Below, piece after piece: positions 35,060 to 47,473 of a DNA stretch of 64,000 bases. The position numbers were made by a program, and so were the translations under genes. A model generated the notes under the pieces. That model saw nothing but the letters and a program-made list of their open reading frames with translations, searched no databases and was not told the DNA's origin. Source of the stretch: Sphingosinicella microcystinivorans (GTDB lineage: Bacteria; Pseudomonadota; Alphaproteobacteria; Sphingomonadales; Sphingomonadaceae); assembly GCF_027941835.1 (NCBI RefSeq), contig NZ_CP116005.1, positions 3,239,501 to 3,303,500 of the forward strand, in the 5' to 3' direction. How positions within the stretch are numbered: position 1 is the stretch's first letter; each line of letters opens with the position of its first letter.

Positions 35060-35111
35060 GTAAGGAATGCCAATGGCGAGGGGCCGGTTCCTTTGACGAG
35101 GAGGGAGCGCC

Positions 35112-35729
35112 ATGTACAGATTTCTGCTTGCCGCAACCGTTTTCACGTTCGGCACGGTGGCGCCCGCCGCTGCGGCCATCATCGTTTACGAAACCAGCCT
35201 GAGCGGCGGGGCGGAGGAACCGTCCACCCCCTCCGCGGGAACGGGCACCGCCACGCTGACGTTCGATAGCGATCTCAATACCATGACGCTGGAGGTGGCG
35301 TTTTCCGGCCTGACCGGCACGGTGACCGCCGCGCATATCCACTGCTGCACGGCGGCCCCGGTTGCGGGCAACGTCGGCGTCGCGACGGCCGTGCCGACGT
35401 TTCCGGGCTTTCCCGCGGGCGTGACCTCGGGAAGCTATGCGATGACGTTCGACCTTACGCTGCCGTCGTCTTTCAACCCCGCGTTCGTCACGGCGAACGG
35501 CGGCACGCCTGCGGGCGCCGAGGCGGCGCTGCTCGCCGGCGTGGCGGAGGGACGCGCCTATCTCAACATCCACACGGCGGCATTTCCCGCCGGCGAGATC
35601 CGGGGCTTCCTCGTGCCCGCGCGCGCCATACCGGAACCCGCGGCGATCGGGCTGTTCGCGCTCGGCATCGGGGCGCTGGCGCTCGCACGTCGCGGCAGGA
35701 AACGGCGGGGTCATGGCCCGCGCGCCTGA
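35112..35729 (+). CDS. CHRD-domain protein with a PEP-CTERM sorting signal
   Basis: This 205-residue exported protein has a signal peptide (residues 1-22, ending APAAAA), then a CHRD domain of about 140 residues (YETSLSGGAEEPSTPSAGTG, AAHIHCC, INIHTAAFPAGEIRG-like end, here YLNIHTAAFPAGEIRG). The C terminus is a textbook PEP-CTERM signal: IPEP at 173-176, a hydrophobic helix AAIGLFALGIGALALA, and the basic tail RRGRKRR. It should be processed by the XrtA encoded 5 kb upstream. An AGGAGGGAG ribosome site precedes the ATG. Its function at the surface is unknown. Confidence 0.92.
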   Translation: MYRFLLAATVFTFGTVAPAAAAIIVYETSLSGGAEEPSTPSAGTGTATLTFDSDLNTMTLEVAFSGLTGTVTAAHIHCCTAAPVAGNVGVATAVPTFPGFPAGVTSGSYAMTFDLTLPSSFNPAFVTANGGTPAGAEAALLAGVAEGRAYLNIHTAAFPAGEIRGFLVPARAIPEPAAIGLFALGIGALALARRGRKRRGHGPRA

Positions 35730-35778
35730 GACATTCGCGCACCTTGACCGAAGGCGCCCGCATACCTAGCTATCCGGC

Positions 35779-36324
35779 ATGGCCATTCTACCCATTCTCG
35801 AGGCGCCGGACCCCCGGCTGCGGCAGGTTTCCGAACCCGTGGCGCGCGTGGACGACGACCTGCGCCGCTTCATGGACGACATGCTGGAGACGATGTACGA
35901 CGCGCCCGGCATCGGCCTTGCCGCCATCCAGGTGGGCGTGCCGAAGCGCGTGCTGGTGATCGATCTCCAGGAGGTGCCGGAAGGCGCGGAGGACAAGCCC
36001 GAAAACCGGGTGAAGACGCCGCTCTACTTCGTGAACCCCGAGATCCTGTGGCATTCGGAGGAAACCTCCACCTACAACGAGGGCTGCCTTTCGGTGCCCG
36101 AGCAGTACGCGGACGTGGACCGCCCCGCGCGCATCCGCGCGAAGTGGCTGGATTACGACGGCAAGGCGCACGAGGAAGAACTGGACGGCCTGCTCGCCAC
36201 CTGCCTGCAGCACGAGATGGACCACCTCGAAGGCATCCTCTTCGTGGACCATCTTTCGAAGCTGAAGCGCGACATGCTGCTGAAGAAGCTCGCGAAGCTC
36301 CGCAAGGGCGCGAAGGCCGCCTGA
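35779..36324 (+). CDS. def: peptide deformylase
   Basis: This 181-residue metalloenzyme removes the formyl group from nascent proteins. The three family motifs are present: [18 protein letters not shown] with the metal-binding Cys, and QHEMDHLEG with two His and the catalytic Glu. An insertion after motif 1 ([16 protein letters not shown]) is common in alphaproteobacteria. Its stop overlaps the next ATG by one base (TGATG). Confidence 0.96.
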   Translation: MAILPILEAPDPRLRQVSEPVARVDDDLRRFMDDMLETMYDAPGIGLAAIQVGVPKRVLVIDLQEVPEGAEDKPENRVKTPLYFVNPEILWHSEETSTYNEGCLSVPEQYADVDRPARIRAKWLDYDGKAHEEELDGLLATCLQHEMDHLEGILFVDHLSKLKRDMLLKKLAKLRKGAKAA

Positions 36325-36725
36325 TGCCCGTGGAAAACGCCGCTGCGGCGGACGAGGCGAACCGCTCGTTCCGCAGCTTCCTCCCGCGCGCGCTGGCGGG
36401 CAAGTGTCCGGCCTGCGGCGAGGCGAAACTGTTCCGCCGCTTCCTGAAGCCCGTGGACCACTGCCCGAAGTGCGGCGAGGCGTGGCACCACCACCAGGCC
36501 GACGACTTCCCGCCCTATATCGTCATCCTGCTGCTCGGCCACATCCTCGTGCCGACGATGTACGAGGTGAACGCGGCGTTCGACATCCCCTACGAATACC
36601 AGATCCCGATCTGGCTTACCCTCACCGCCGCCCTCGCGCTCGCCCTGCTGCAACCCGTGAAGGGCGCGGTGATCGGGTATCAATGGGCGAAGCGGCTGCA
36701 CGGATTCGGGGACCGGGCGGAGTAG
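36324..36725 (+). CDS. DUF983 domain membrane protein
   Basis: This 133-residue protein has a zinc-ribbon-like start (CPACGEAKLFRRFL and HCPKCGEAWHHHQADDFPPY) and two hydrophobic helices (YIVILLLGHILVPTMYE and IWLTLTAALALALLQPV). This pattern is typical of DUF983, a family without assigned function that is widespread in alphaproteobacteria. It is translationally coupled to def through the TGATG junction. Confidence 0.87.
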   Translation: MPVENAAAADEANRSFRSFLPRALAGKCPACGEAKLFRRFLKPVDHCPKCGEAWHHHQADDFPPYIVILLLGHILVPTMYEVNAAFDIPYEYQIPIWLTLTAALALALLQPVKGAVIGYQWAKRLHGFGDRAE

Positions 36726-36726
36726 G

Positions 36727-36743
36727 CGCGCAGGTCCTGCGCG
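36727..36743 (+). terminator. possible terminator hairpin after the def-DUF983 pair
   Basis: CGCGCAG and CTGCGCG form a 7-bp GC-rich stem with a 3-base loop, one base after the DUF983 stop codon. No T tract follows (TATCTTACCC), so the hairpin may be only a weak terminator or protect the mRNA end. The gap up to 36940 shows nothing else clear. Confidence 0.3.
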
Positions 36744-36940
36744 TATCTTACCCGATTTGCCGACGGATGACCCGAATCGTCCGATTGTGACGCCATGCCG
36801 ACAATTCCATCATGGTCTTCCGCGGGTTGGGAGGCCCGGATGCTTTTCGGGTGCTTGCCTGCGTCGGCGTTGTTTGCTGCCCCGACGCAGAGGAACAGCG
36901 CAAAAACAAGAGCCGGGTCGTTCAAGGGAAGGGGTAAGCG

Positions 36941-38035
36941 ATGGCGGATTCGATCGGACTGGACCAGCAGGCACCGACGGGGCGCATTGCCGCCACGGTT
37001 TTCCGGTGGCTGGGCGCGGCGGTGGCGCTCATCTGGCTGCTGCTGGCCGTGACCGGAATATTGCTGACCTACCATTTCGAGATAAACGACAGGCTCCTTT
37101 CATCGGCCGAAACGCCGAAGGACTTCGCGGCCATCGAGCAGCGCATGAACGCTCTTGAAGCGGACGGCGGCGCGGCGAAGGTCAACTGGATCTGGACGAC
37201 CGCGGGGCTGAAGGACCGCTTCTTCATCAACTACACGGCCGCGGACGGAAGCAGCCGCAACGTGCGCATCGCCGGCGACGGCAGCGTGCTTCTGGATACC
37301 GGCGGAAATCAGCGCACCGCACTCGAATGGGTGCGGGAAATTCACCTGTCGCTTGCGTCGGGCGCGGTCGGGGAATGGATTCTCGCGATCAGCGGCATCG
37401 TGCTTCTGGGCGCCCTGATCCGGGGACTCTACAGGATGTGGCCGCGCGGGGAGAGATGGGGCGACGTGTTCAGCCCCCGCCGCGGCGCGCCCGGAGAGCG
37501 GCTGGAACGCTGGTATCGCGCCATCGGGCTCGTGGGCGCCGTGCCCGCCTTCGTCGTCGTCGGCGCGGCCGTGGTGATCTTCTTCGAGCACAGCATCGAA
37601 GGGCCGATAGGCGCGCCTCCGATCAACCTTCCCGCGGTTGCGCCCGAAGGCGAGGGGGCAGGCTTCGCCGCAGCCGCCAGAGCGGCGGAAGCAGCGATAC
37701 CGGGCAGCCGGTTCGTGGGCACGACCATGCCGACCCGGGAAGACGCCACCTACCGCGCGTGGGTGAACGAGCCCGGCGAGTATTTTCGCGAGAACGGATA
37801 CGGCGGCAGCCTCGTGATGATAAACGCGAACGACGCCAGCGTGCGCGGCGTCTGGCCTCTGAAGACGGCCAGCGCCGCCTACAAGTTCATGGCGCTTCCA
37901 TACCCCGTGCACACGGGGGAGATCATCGGGCCGGTGGGCCGCGTGCTGGTGATGCTGACCGGTTTCTGGCTGCTGACCATGACCGTCATCGGGCTGATCC
38001 TGTGGAACCGCCGCCGCAAGGCGGCAGCGGTTTAG
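36941..38035 (+). CDS. PepSY-associated transmembrane protein
   Basis: This 364-residue protein of the PepSY_TM family has helices at about residues 17-42 (AVALIWLLLAVTGILLTYHF), 147-168 (WILAISGIVLLGALIRGLY), 192-215 (LVGAVPAFVVVGAAVVIFF) and 333-355 (LVMLTGFWLLTMTVIGLIL). The periplasmic stretches resemble PepSY domains (EWVREIHLSLASG; NDASVRGVWPL). Relatives act in iron-siderophore uptake or reduction or as sensory inhibitors. No TonB receptor or Fur box is adjacent, so the role here is open. Confidence 0.8.
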   Translation: MADSIGLDQQAPTGRIAATVFRWLGAAVALIWLLLAVTGILLTYHFEINDRLLSSAETPKDFAAIEQRMNALEADGGAAKVNWIWTTAGLKDRFFINYTAADGSSRNVRIAGDGSVLLDTGGNQRTALEWVREIHLSLASGAVGEWILAISGIVLLGALIRGLYRMWPRGERWGDVFSPRRGAPGERLERWYRAIGLVGAVPAFVVVGAAVVIFFEHSIEGPIGAPPINLPAVAPEGEGAGFAAAARAAEAAIPGSRFVGTTMPTREDATYRAWVNEPGEYFRENGYGGSLVMINANDASVRGVWPLKTASAAYKFMALPYPVHTGEIIGPVGRVLVMLTGFWLLTMTVIGLILWNRRRKAAAV

Positions 38036-38070
38036 GGCTGAATGTCGATCCGCCCTAGCGCCGGCGGCTT

Positions 38071-39993
38071 CTACTCCACCACCGGCAGCTCGATCCGGCT
38101 CGGGTACTGCGACGACGTGTATATCCGCTGCGTCGCCTTCCTGTAGTCCTCCTTCTTCGCGAAGAAGATGTTGGGGACGAAGGTCTGCGGGTTGCGGTCG
38201 TAGAGGGGGAACCAGCTCGACTGGATCTGCACCATGATGCGGTGGCCCTTCAGGAAGCGGTGGCTCACGTCCGGCAGCCTGATCTCGTAGGGGACGACCT
38301 TGTTCGCCGGGATCGCGGTGGGCTTCGACGGGTCGTCGCGGTAGCGGCCGCGCAATATGTCCATCGAGATCGCCAGTTCGTAGCCGCCCATTTCCGGCGC
38401 CGCCGGGTATTCCGCCGGGTAGACGTCGATCAGCTTCACCACCCAGTCGCTGTCCGTACCGCTCGTGGAGGCGAAGACCTTCGCAATCGGCTGGCCGGCG
38501 AGGCGCACGTCCTCGGTCAGCACCTCGCTGACGAAGGTGACGACGTCGGGCCGCGCCTCGGCGAAGCGCTGGTCGTCCACCAGCCACCGGCCCCATGTCG
38601 TGTTGGGGTTGTAGGTCGAAAGGATCGGACGCTCGCGGTACGTCACCGGGCGCGCCGGATCGGAGACATATTCGGCGAACGCGGCGCGTGCCGCGGGGGC
38701 GCTCCAGCCGAGCCCGCCGTCCGGTTGCAGATAGATCGGCTTCGACTGCGAGGGGCAGTCGCTCGCGCAGGAGATCGGCCAGCGGTCGTAGCGGTGCCAG
38801 ACGTTGGCGCCGGTCTCGAACGCCGTTACCGGCGCGAGGTCCGCCTTCGGGGCGCCATCCTTGAGGTGCGCGTCGAAGAAGGGGATCAGCACCTCGCTGC
38901 GATACCAGGCCGAGGTGTTGCTGCCGAAATCAATGGCGCCGAGCTTCGCGCCGTTCTGCACGTTGCTCTGGCCGTGCTGCCACGGGCCGATGATCATGTA
39001 GTTGCGGCTGTTGCCCGCGTCCTTCGGCTCCATCGCCTTGTAGACGGCGGGGGCGCCGTAGATGTCTTCCTGGTCCCAGAGGCTGTGGACGTGGAGCGTC
39101 GGCACCTTCAGCGGCTCCTTCGCCAGAATCCGGTCGAGCGCCTGCTGCTGCCAGTATTCGTCGTAGGCCGGATGCGCGGCGGCCTTCCTGAAGACCGGGA
39201 AGTCCGCGATGCCGAGCACTTTCGCCATGTCGCTCGCCGACCCCGCGCCCAGCCAGCTTTCATAGGTGTCGTAGTGATCGAACTGGAGCGCGTGCTTCGA
39301 GGACTTGTCGGCGGTCATCCGGTAGACCCAGTCGAGGAAGCTCTGCCGGTAGGCGCCGTTGTGGAACCAGTCGTCGCCGACCCAACCGTCGACGAGCGGG
39401 TTGATCGGAACCGCGGCGCCGAGCGCGGGGTGCGGGTTCACGAGGCTCATCAGCGTCGTGAAGCCGCCGTAGCTGACGCCGATGGTGCCGACCTTGCCGT
39501 TCGTCTCCGGCACGTTCTTCACCAGCCAGTCGATGCTGTCCCACGTGTCGGTCGAATGGTCGACGTCGGTGGGGTTGAGCGGACCGGCGAGGGGCCGGGT
39601 GACGATGTAGTCGCCTTCCGACCGGTAGCGGCCGCGCACGTCCTGCACGGCGATGATGTAGCCCGCGGCGGCAAGCTCCGCATAGGTGACGGGAAGCGCC
39701 AGCGCATAGCGGTTGGACGCGAGGCCGGTGATCGCCTTGTCCGCCGAATAGGGCGTGCGCGAGAAGATGATCGGCGCGTTTCTCGCGCCCTTGGGGATGA
39801 CGAGGTTGACGTGCAGCTTCACGCCGTCGCGCATCGGGATCTGCACCTCGCGGATCGTGAAGTCCTTGAGGGCGTCGGACGGCTTGAAGTCGGCGGGGAT
39901 GTCGCTGGCGGGGAGGGGCTCGGCGGCGGACGGCAGTGCCGCGACAGCGAGCGCGGACGCGAGGAGAGCGGCGAGGCAGCGGCGAACGGGCAT
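38071..39993 (-). CDS. CocE/NonD family hydrolase (X-Pro dipeptidyl-peptidase fold), secreted
   Basis: This 640-residue protein has a signal peptide (residues 1-25, ending LPSAAEP), an S15-type alpha/beta hydrolase domain (MRDGVKLHVNLVIPKG, YIIAVQDVRGRYRSEGDY, nucleophile GVSYGG), and a C-terminal jelly-roll domain (FLKGHRIMVQIQSSWFPLYDRNP). Family members hydrolyse acyl esters or amides such as cocaine, glutaryl-7-ACA or N-terminal proline peptides; the periplasmic substrate here is unknown. It is preceded by a 93-base gap after the SDR gene on the same strand. Confidence 0.88.
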   Translation of the reverse strand: MPVRRCLAALLASALAVAALPSAAEPLPASDIPADFKPSDALKDFTIREVQIPMRDGVKLHVNLVIPKGARNAPIIFSRTPYSADKAITGLASNRYALALPVTYAELAAAGYIIAVQDVRGRYRSEGDYIVTRPLAGPLNPTDVDHSTDTWDSIDWLVKNVPETNGKVGTIGVSYGGFTTLMSLVNPHPALGAAVPINPLVDGWVGDDWFHNGAYRQSFLDWVYRMTADKSSKHALQFDHYDTYESWLGAGSASDMAKVLGIADFPVFRKAAAHPAYDEYWQQQALDRILAKEPLKVPTLHVHSLWDQEDIYGAPAVYKAMEPKDAGNSRNYMIIGPWQHGQSNVQNGAKLGAIDFGSNTSAWYRSEVLIPFFDAHLKDGAPKADLAPVTAFETGANVWHRYDRWPISCASDCPSQSKPIYLQPDGGLGWSAPAARAAFAEYVSDPARPVTYRERPILSTYNPNTTWGRWLVDDQRFAEARPDVVTFVSEVLTEDVRLAGQPIAKVFASTSGTDSDWVVKLIDVYPAEYPAAPEMGGYELAISMDILRGRYRDDPSKPTAIPANKVVPYEIRLPDVSHRFLKGHRIMVQIQSSWFPLYDRNPQTFVPNIFFAKKEDYRKATQRIYTSSQYPSRIELPVVE

Positions 39994-40086
39994 GTGGTTT
40001 CCCCCGGCTATGGTCTTGCCGCAACCATAAAGCCGATTCCCGAACGGGCAAGTTATTCTCTGTTTGGAAAATATGAGCCTGTCGGG

Positions 40087-40758
40087 TCAGGCCCTGATCA
40101 GCCCGGCAATCTCCGCGGCGGCGGCCTCCGGGGTCTTCAGCGCGGCGGGGTCCTCGCCCGGGTAGGCCTTGGCGCGCATCGCGGTGGCGGTGGCGCCGGG
40201 GTTGTAGACGTGCGTCCTCACCTTGCTGATCGCGGCGACCTCGAGGCCGTAGGTTTCGACGAGGTTGGCGAGCGCGGCCTTGCTGGCGGCGTAGGCGCCC
40301 CAGTAGGCGCGCGGCGCGGTCGCGACGCTGGAGGTGACGGCGACGACGCGCGCATCGGGGCTGGCCCTCAGCAGCAGGTCGAAGGCGCGGATCAGGCGGT
40401 AGTTCGCGGTGACGTTCGTTCTGAACAGCTTTTCGAAGTCCTTCGGCTCGACGTGGCTGACCGGCATGAGATCGCCGAGGATCGCGGCGTTCAGCACCAG
40501 CGCGTCGAGCTTGCCCCAGCGACCGCCGACCGCCTGCGCGAGCCTGTCCAAGGCATCGCCGTCGGTGATGTCGAAGGGCGCGATGGTGGCGCTGCCGCCC
40601 GCGTCGTGGATGGCGGATTCGGTGGCTTCGAGCCCGCCTTCGGTGCGCGCCGTCAGCAGCACGTGATAACCGGCGGCGGCAAGCGCCTTCGCCGTTGCGG
40701 CGCCGATGCCGCGGCTGGCGCCCGTGACGAGCGCGACCGGCTTTTCGATGTCGCTCAT
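40087..40758 (-). CDS. SDR family NAD(P)-dependent oxidoreductase
   Basis: This 223-residue classical short-chain dehydrogenase has the cofactor loop VTGASRGIGAATA, the NAAIL motif, the catalytic Ser in VTSSVA, and YAASK (YxxxK). The substrate cannot be inferred. It lies one base after the purF stop on the same strand, so it is probably co-transcribed with purF. Confidence 0.85.
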   Translation of the reverse strand: MSDIEKPVALVTGASRGIGAATAKALAAAGYHVLLTARTEGGLEATESAIHDAGGSATIAPFDITDGDALDRLAQAVGGRWGKLDALVLNAAILGDLMPVSHVEPKDFEKLFRTNVTANYRLIRAFDLLLRASPDARVVAVTSSVATAPRAYWGAYAASKAALANLVETYGLEVAAISKVRTHVYNPGATATAMRAKAYPGEDPAALKTPEAAAAEIAGLIRA

Positions 40759-40759
40759 G

Positions 40760-42223
<1,464 letters not shown>

Positions 42224-42329
42224 CAGGCGCTCCGTGGCGGCGGGCGATTCGTCGGCTCATATAGGATGCCTTGCCCGGTTTGTCGCGGGGTTGTCACAAA
42301 CGCATGGCTGCCCTGCCGTCCGCTGCATG

Positions 42330-43553
42330 TCAGGTTTCGCGCGCGAGCGCCCTCGCGAAGTCGTGCCCGGCAGGCTCCTGGAACAGGCGGAGGCCGAACT
42401 CCGGCAGGATCGCGAGCAGGTGATCGAAGACGTCGGCCTGAATCGACTCGTACTCGGTCCACGCGGTCGTGTTCGTGAAGCAGTAGACCTCGAGGGGCAG
42501 GCCCGTCGGCGTGGGGGCGAGCTGGCGCACCATCGTGGTCTGGGTGTCCGCGATGCGCGGATGCGCGCGGAGATACGCGTCCACGTAGTGACGGAAGGTG
42601 CCGAGGTTGGTGAGGCGGCGGGCGTTCACGGCTTCGGACGCGCCCTGTTCCCGGTTCCAGCTTTCGATTTCGGCCTGCTTGTCGGCCAGATAGGGCGCGA
42701 TCAGCGCGAAGCGCTTCAGCCGCGCGGTTTGTTCCGCGTCCAGAAAGCCGACGCTGGTCTGGTCGATGAGCAACGCGCGCTTGATCCGGCGGGCGCCCGT
42801 TTCGAACATGCCGCGCCAGTTCTTGAAGGATTCCTTGATGAGCTTGCTCGTCGGGATGGTGGTGATGGTCTTGTCCCAGTTGCGGACCTTCACCGTGTGG
42901 AGCGCGATGTCGATGACGTCGCCGTCCGCGTTCTGGCCGGGCATCTCGATCCAGTCGCCGACGCGCAGCATGTCGTTGGAGGTGATCTGGATGGAGGCGA
43001 CCAGCGACAGGATCGTGTCCTGGAACACCAGCATCAGCACGGCGGCGAGCGCGCCGAGGCCCGAAAGGAGGATGATGGGCGAACGGTCCATCAGTGCCGA
43101 GATCACGAGCACCGCGGCGGCGCAGTAGACGACGATCTTGCCGACCTGCACATAGCCCTTGATGGGATGCTGCGCGGCGTCCTCGCGGCGCTGGTAGACG
43201 TCGTTCAGAAGGCTGAGGCCGCTGCTGATCGCCATCGCGACGGTGACGATGGAGAAGGCGGCCGCGACGTTCCGCACGAGCGTGATCGCCGTATCGGAAA
43301 GGTGCGGGACGCCCGCGATGCCCATCTGCACGATGATTGCGGGAACGAGGTAGGACAGCCGCCACGCCATGCGCGAAAGCGTCCGTTTCTCCTCGCCGAA
43401 GCTGGTGAGCGCGAGCGCGCGGCTGAGACCCTTGAGAGCGATGACCTTGGAGAGCCAGTTGGCGGCCGCGGCGACCGTCGCGAGGATCGCGAGCGCGGTG
43501 AGGGTCTGGAGCCACGGCTGGTCGGCGAATGCGAAATCGAACCCGAAAATCAT
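42330..43553 (-). CDS. MscS-family mechanosensitive channel, YbdG-like
   Basis: This 407-residue protein has about five N-terminal membrane helices, then the pore-lining and beta domain region (LVFQDTILSLVASIQI, RVGDWIEMPGQNADGDV, VRNWDKTITTIPTSKLI) and a large cytoplasmic C-terminal domain starting SFKNWRGMFETGARRIKR. These segments closely follow E. coli YbdG (MscM). It should release solutes on hypo-osmotic shock. It is divergent from hisI with 81 bases between the two genes. Confidence 0.9.
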   Translation of the reverse strand: MIFGFDFAFADQPWLQTLTALAILATVAAAANWLSKVIALKGLSRALALTSFGEEKRTLSRMAWRLSYLVPAIIVQMGIAGVPHLSDTAITLVRNVAAAFSIVTVAMAISSGLSLLNDVYQRREDAAQHPIKGYVQVGKIVVYCAAAVLVISALMDRSPIILLSGLGALAAVLMLVFQDTILSLVASIQITSNDMLRVGDWIEMPGQNADGDVIDIALHTVKVRNWDKTITTIPTSKLIKESFKNWRGMFETGARRIKRALLIDQTSVGFLDAEQTARLKRFALIAPYLADKQAEIESWNREQGASEAVNARRLTNLGTFRHYVDAYLRAHPRIADTQTTMVRQLAPTPTGLPLEVYCFTNTTAWTEYESIQADVFDHLLAILPEFGLRLFQEPAGHDFARALARET

Positions 43554-43634
43554 GTCCTCCTGTCGGCCGGGCCGTCCCTATTCCACAGCGCGGCGGCTAT
43601 GGCCACCCGCGGCGTCCCGCGCTAAGCGGAGCGC

Positions 43635-43943
43635 ATGGACCTGAAATTCGACGACAAGGGCCTCGTGACGGCCATCGTGACCGACAGCGGCACGGGCGAG
43701 CTGCTGATGGTCGCGCACATGAACGCCGAGGCCTACGCGAAGACGCTGGAGACGCGCGAGGCGCACTTCTGGTCGCGCTCGCGGCGGGAACTCTGGCACA
43801 AGGGCGCGACCAGCGGGAACACGATGAAGGTCGTGGAGGTCCACGTCGATTGCGACAAGGACGCCGTGTGGCTGAAGGTGGAGCCCGCCGGGCCTGCCTG
43901 CCACACCGGGGCGCGGAGCTGTTTCTTCACGCAGGTAGGTTGA
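43635..43943 (+). CDS. hisI: phosphoribosyl-AMP cyclohydrolase
   Basis: This 102-residue cytosolic enzyme opens the purine ring of PR-AMP in histidine synthesis. It has [30 protein letters not shown], the metal-binding [11 protein letters not shown], and the end [10 protein letters not shown]. There is no fused PR-ATP pyrophosphatase (HisE) domain, as is normal in alphaproteobacteria. The stop codon lies inside the palindrome that precedes the MerR gene. Confidence 0.95.
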   Translation: MDLKFDDKGLVTAIVTDSGTGELLMVAHMNAEAYAKTLETREAHFWSRSRRELWHKGATSGNTMKVVEVHVDCDKDAVWLKVEPAGPACHTGARSCFFTQVG

Positions 43944-43961
43944 CGTTTACGTAAACGTCAA
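43940..43961 (+). promoter_or_regulatory. 22-bp perfect palindrome, probable LiuR-type operator
   Basis: TTGACGTTTAC is followed at once by its exact reverse complement. It resembles the TTGACGTTAACGTCAA-like sites of LiuR, a MerR-family regulator of acyl-CoA catabolism. It starts at the hisI stop and ends 13 bases before the MerR-gene ATG. Its left end, TTGACG, could be a -35 element with TAGAAA 17 bases further as -10, which would place the operator in the spacer in MerR fashion and the RNA start very near the ATG. Confidence 0.75.
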
Positions 43962-43974
43962 CTAGAAAGGGCGT

Positions 43975-44397
43975 ATGCCGCAGCGCCCGATGGAAGCCGT
44001 CCGCGAGGACGAAACCTTCACCATCACCGATCTCGCCGCCGAGTTCGGCGTGACGCCGCGCGCGATCCGTTTCTACGAGGACCAGGGGCTGATCGAGCCC
44101 GCGCGGCAGGGACAGAACCGCATCTATTCGCGCCGCGACCGCGCCCGGCTGGCGTGGATCCTGCGCGGCAAGAACGTCGGCTTCAGCCTCGCCGAGATCA
44201 AGGAAATCCTCGACCTCTACGACGCGGACGACGGCCGCGTCCGGCAGCGCGAGCGCACGCTGGAGCTTTGCCGCCGGCAGATCGGCCTGCTGACCAGCCA
44301 GCGTAACGATATCGATGCGACGATCGCCGAGCTTCAGGAGTTCGTGGCCGTCGTGGAGGGCCTGTTGCCGCCCTCGAACGCAGATAGCACCAGATAA
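43975..44397 (+). CDS. MerR family regulator, LiuR-like
   Basis: This 140-residue regulator has an N-terminal winged HTH ([28 protein letters not shown]) and a dimerising coiled coil ([18 protein letters not shown] to about residue 130). No metal-binding Cys cluster is present, so it is not a metal sensor. It is followed after 23 bases by an acyl-CoA dehydrogenase, and its own promoter holds a LiuR-like palindrome. It probably controls itself and the downstream beta-oxidation genes in response to an acyl-CoA. Confidence 0.87.
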   Translation: MPQRPMEAVREDETFTITDLAAEFGVTPRAIRFYEDQGLIEPARQGQNRIYSRRDRARLAWILRGKNVGFSLAEIKEILDLYDADDGRVRQRERTLELCRRQIGLLTSQRNDIDATIAELQEFVAVVEGLLPPSNADSTR

Positions 44398-44420
44398 CGC
44401 CAGATCCGGGGAGTCCTGAC

Positions 44421-46223
44421 ATGCCCACCTACCGCGCGCCCGTTCGCGACACCAAGTTCATCCTCGACGAGGTCATCGGCCTCGACCGCTACTCGAACCT
44501 GCCGACCTTTTCCGAAGCGACCCCCGAGATGGTTTCGGCCATTCTGGAAGAAGGCGCGAAGTTCGTGGAAGGCGTCGTGCAGCCGATCAACTTCCCCGGC
44601 GACCGCGAGGGCTGCAAGCGGAACGACGACGGCTCGGTGACGACGCCGAAAGGCTACAGGGAAGCCTATCAGGCGTTCTGCGAGGGCGGCTGGGGCACGC
44701 TGCACATGAGCCCGGAATACGGCGGGCAGGGGCTGCCCTACACGATCAGCATAGCCTTCGAGGAGTATATGAGCTCGGCGGGCATGGCCTTCGCCATGTA
44801 TCCGGGGCTCACCGCCGGCGCGATCGCCTCCATCGAGGTGAAGGGCTCCGAGGAGCAGAAGCGGAAATACCTGCCCAACATGGTCTCCGGCAAATGGACC
44901 GGCACCATGAACCTCACCGAACCGCACTGCGGCACCGACCTCGGCCTCATCCGCACCAAGGCAGTGGACGCGGGCGACGGCAGCTACCGGATCACCGGCA
45001 CGAAGATCTTCATCTCGGCGGGCGAGCACGACCTTTCGGAGAACATCATCCACCTCGTGCTGGCGAAGCGGGAGGGCGCGCCGGACAACGTGAAGGGCAT
45101 CTCGCTGTTCATCGTGCCGAAGTTCCTCGTGAACGACGACGGCGGCCTCGGCGTGCGCAACGGCGTTTCCTGCGGCGCCATCGAGCACAAGATGGGCATC
45201 CACGGCAACGCGACCTGCGTGCTCAACTACGACGAGGCGACGGGCTATCTGGTCGGCGAGCCGGAGCGCGGCCTTGAGGCCATGTTCATCATGATGAACG
45301 TCGCGCGCCTCGGTGTCGGCGTGCAGGGGTTGGCGCAGGGCGAGGTCGCCTACCAGAACGCCGTCAATTACGCGATCGAGCGGCGGCAGGGCCGGGCGCT
45401 GACCGGCGCGGCCGAGCCGGACGAGAAGGCGGACCCGATCATCGTCCACCCCGACGTGCGTCGGCTGCTGATGGACGGCAAGGCCTTCACCGAGGGCGCC
45501 CGCGCGCTGATGCTGTGGGGCGCGTTGCAGGTCGATCTCGCGAAGAAGGCGCAGACCGAGGAGGAGCGCACCAACGCCGACGAGCTCATCAGTCTCCTCA
45601 CCCCCGTCATCAAGGGCTACATGACCGACAAGGGCTTCGAGACGGCGGTGAACGCGCAGCAGGTCTACGGCGGGCACGGCTATGTCGGCGAGTGGGGCAT
45701 GGAGCAGTTCGTCCGCGACGCCCGCATCGCGCAGATCTACGAGGGCACCAACGGCGTGCAGGCGATGGACCTCGTCGGCCGCAAGCTCGGGCGTCATGGC
45801 GGCAAGGGGCTGATGCTGCTCGCTTCGGCGGTCGCCGAGGACGTGAACGCCGCGAAGGCCGACGAGACGCTGAAGCCGATGGCCGAGGCGCTGGAGAAGG
45901 CGGGCGGCGAGCTTCAGGCAGCGACCATGTGGCTGATGCAGAACGGCACGGCGAACCCCAACAACGCGGGCGCCGCGGCGACGCCCTTCCTGCACCTGAT
46001 GGGCATTGTCGTCACCGGCTGGATGTGGCTGAAGATGGCGCGCGCGGCGCAGGCCGCGCTCGCGGCGGGCGCGGCAGACTCATCATTCTACGAGGCGAAG
46101 CTGGCGACGGCGCGCTACTATACTGCCCGCTACCTGCCGGACGCGGGCGCGCTGCGCCGCAAGCTGGAAACCGGCGCCGAGACACTGATGGCACTTCCGG
46201 CGGACGCATTCGCGCGCGCCTGA
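44421..46223 (+). CDS. acyl-CoA dehydrogenase, long form with C-terminal domain
   Basis: This 600-residue flavoenzyme makes the first oxidation of an acyl-CoA. It has the N-terminal extension of the larger subfamily ([15 protein letters not shown]), the core FAD region ([19 protein letters not shown]), and the active-site segment [16 protein letters not shown] with the probable catalytic Glu. An AcylCoADH_C-like domain follows in the last 130 residues. GGGGAG precedes the ATG. Chain length preference is not clear, but the following thiolase and FadB-like genes show a complete beta-oxidation set. Confidence 0.92.
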   Translation: MPTYRAPVRDTKFILDEVIGLDRYSNLPTFSEATPEMVSAILEEGAKFVEGVVQPINFPGDREGCKRNDDGSVTTPKGYREAYQAFCEGGWGTLHMSPEYGGQGLPYTISIAFEEYMSSAGMAFAMYPGLTAGAIASIEVKGSEEQKRKYLPNMVSGKWTGTMNLTEPHCGTDLGLIRTKAVDAGDGSYRITGTKIFISAGEHDLSENIIHLVLAKREGAPDNVKGISLFIVPKFLVNDDGGLGVRNGVSCGAIEHKMGIHGNATCVLNYDEATGYLVGEPERGLEAMFIMMNVARLGVGVQGLAQGEVAYQNAVNYAIERRQGRALTGAAEPDEKADPIIVHPDVRRLLMDGKAFTEGARALMLWGALQVDLAKKAQTEEERTNADELISLLTPVIKGYMTDKGFETAVNAQQVYGGHGYVGEWGMEQFVRDARIAQIYEGTNGVQAMDLVGRKLGRHGGKGLMLLASAVAEDVNAAKADETLKPMAEALEKAGGELQAATMWLMQNGTANPNNAGAAATPFLHLMGIVVTGWMWLKMARAAQAALAAGAADSSFYEAKLATARYYTARYLPDAGALRRKLETGAETLMALPADAFARA

Positions 46224-46243
46224 CACGCAAGGAGCAAGACCCA

Positions 46244-47455
<1,212 letters not shown>

Positions 47456-47473
47456 GCGGGCGGAGGGAAAGAC

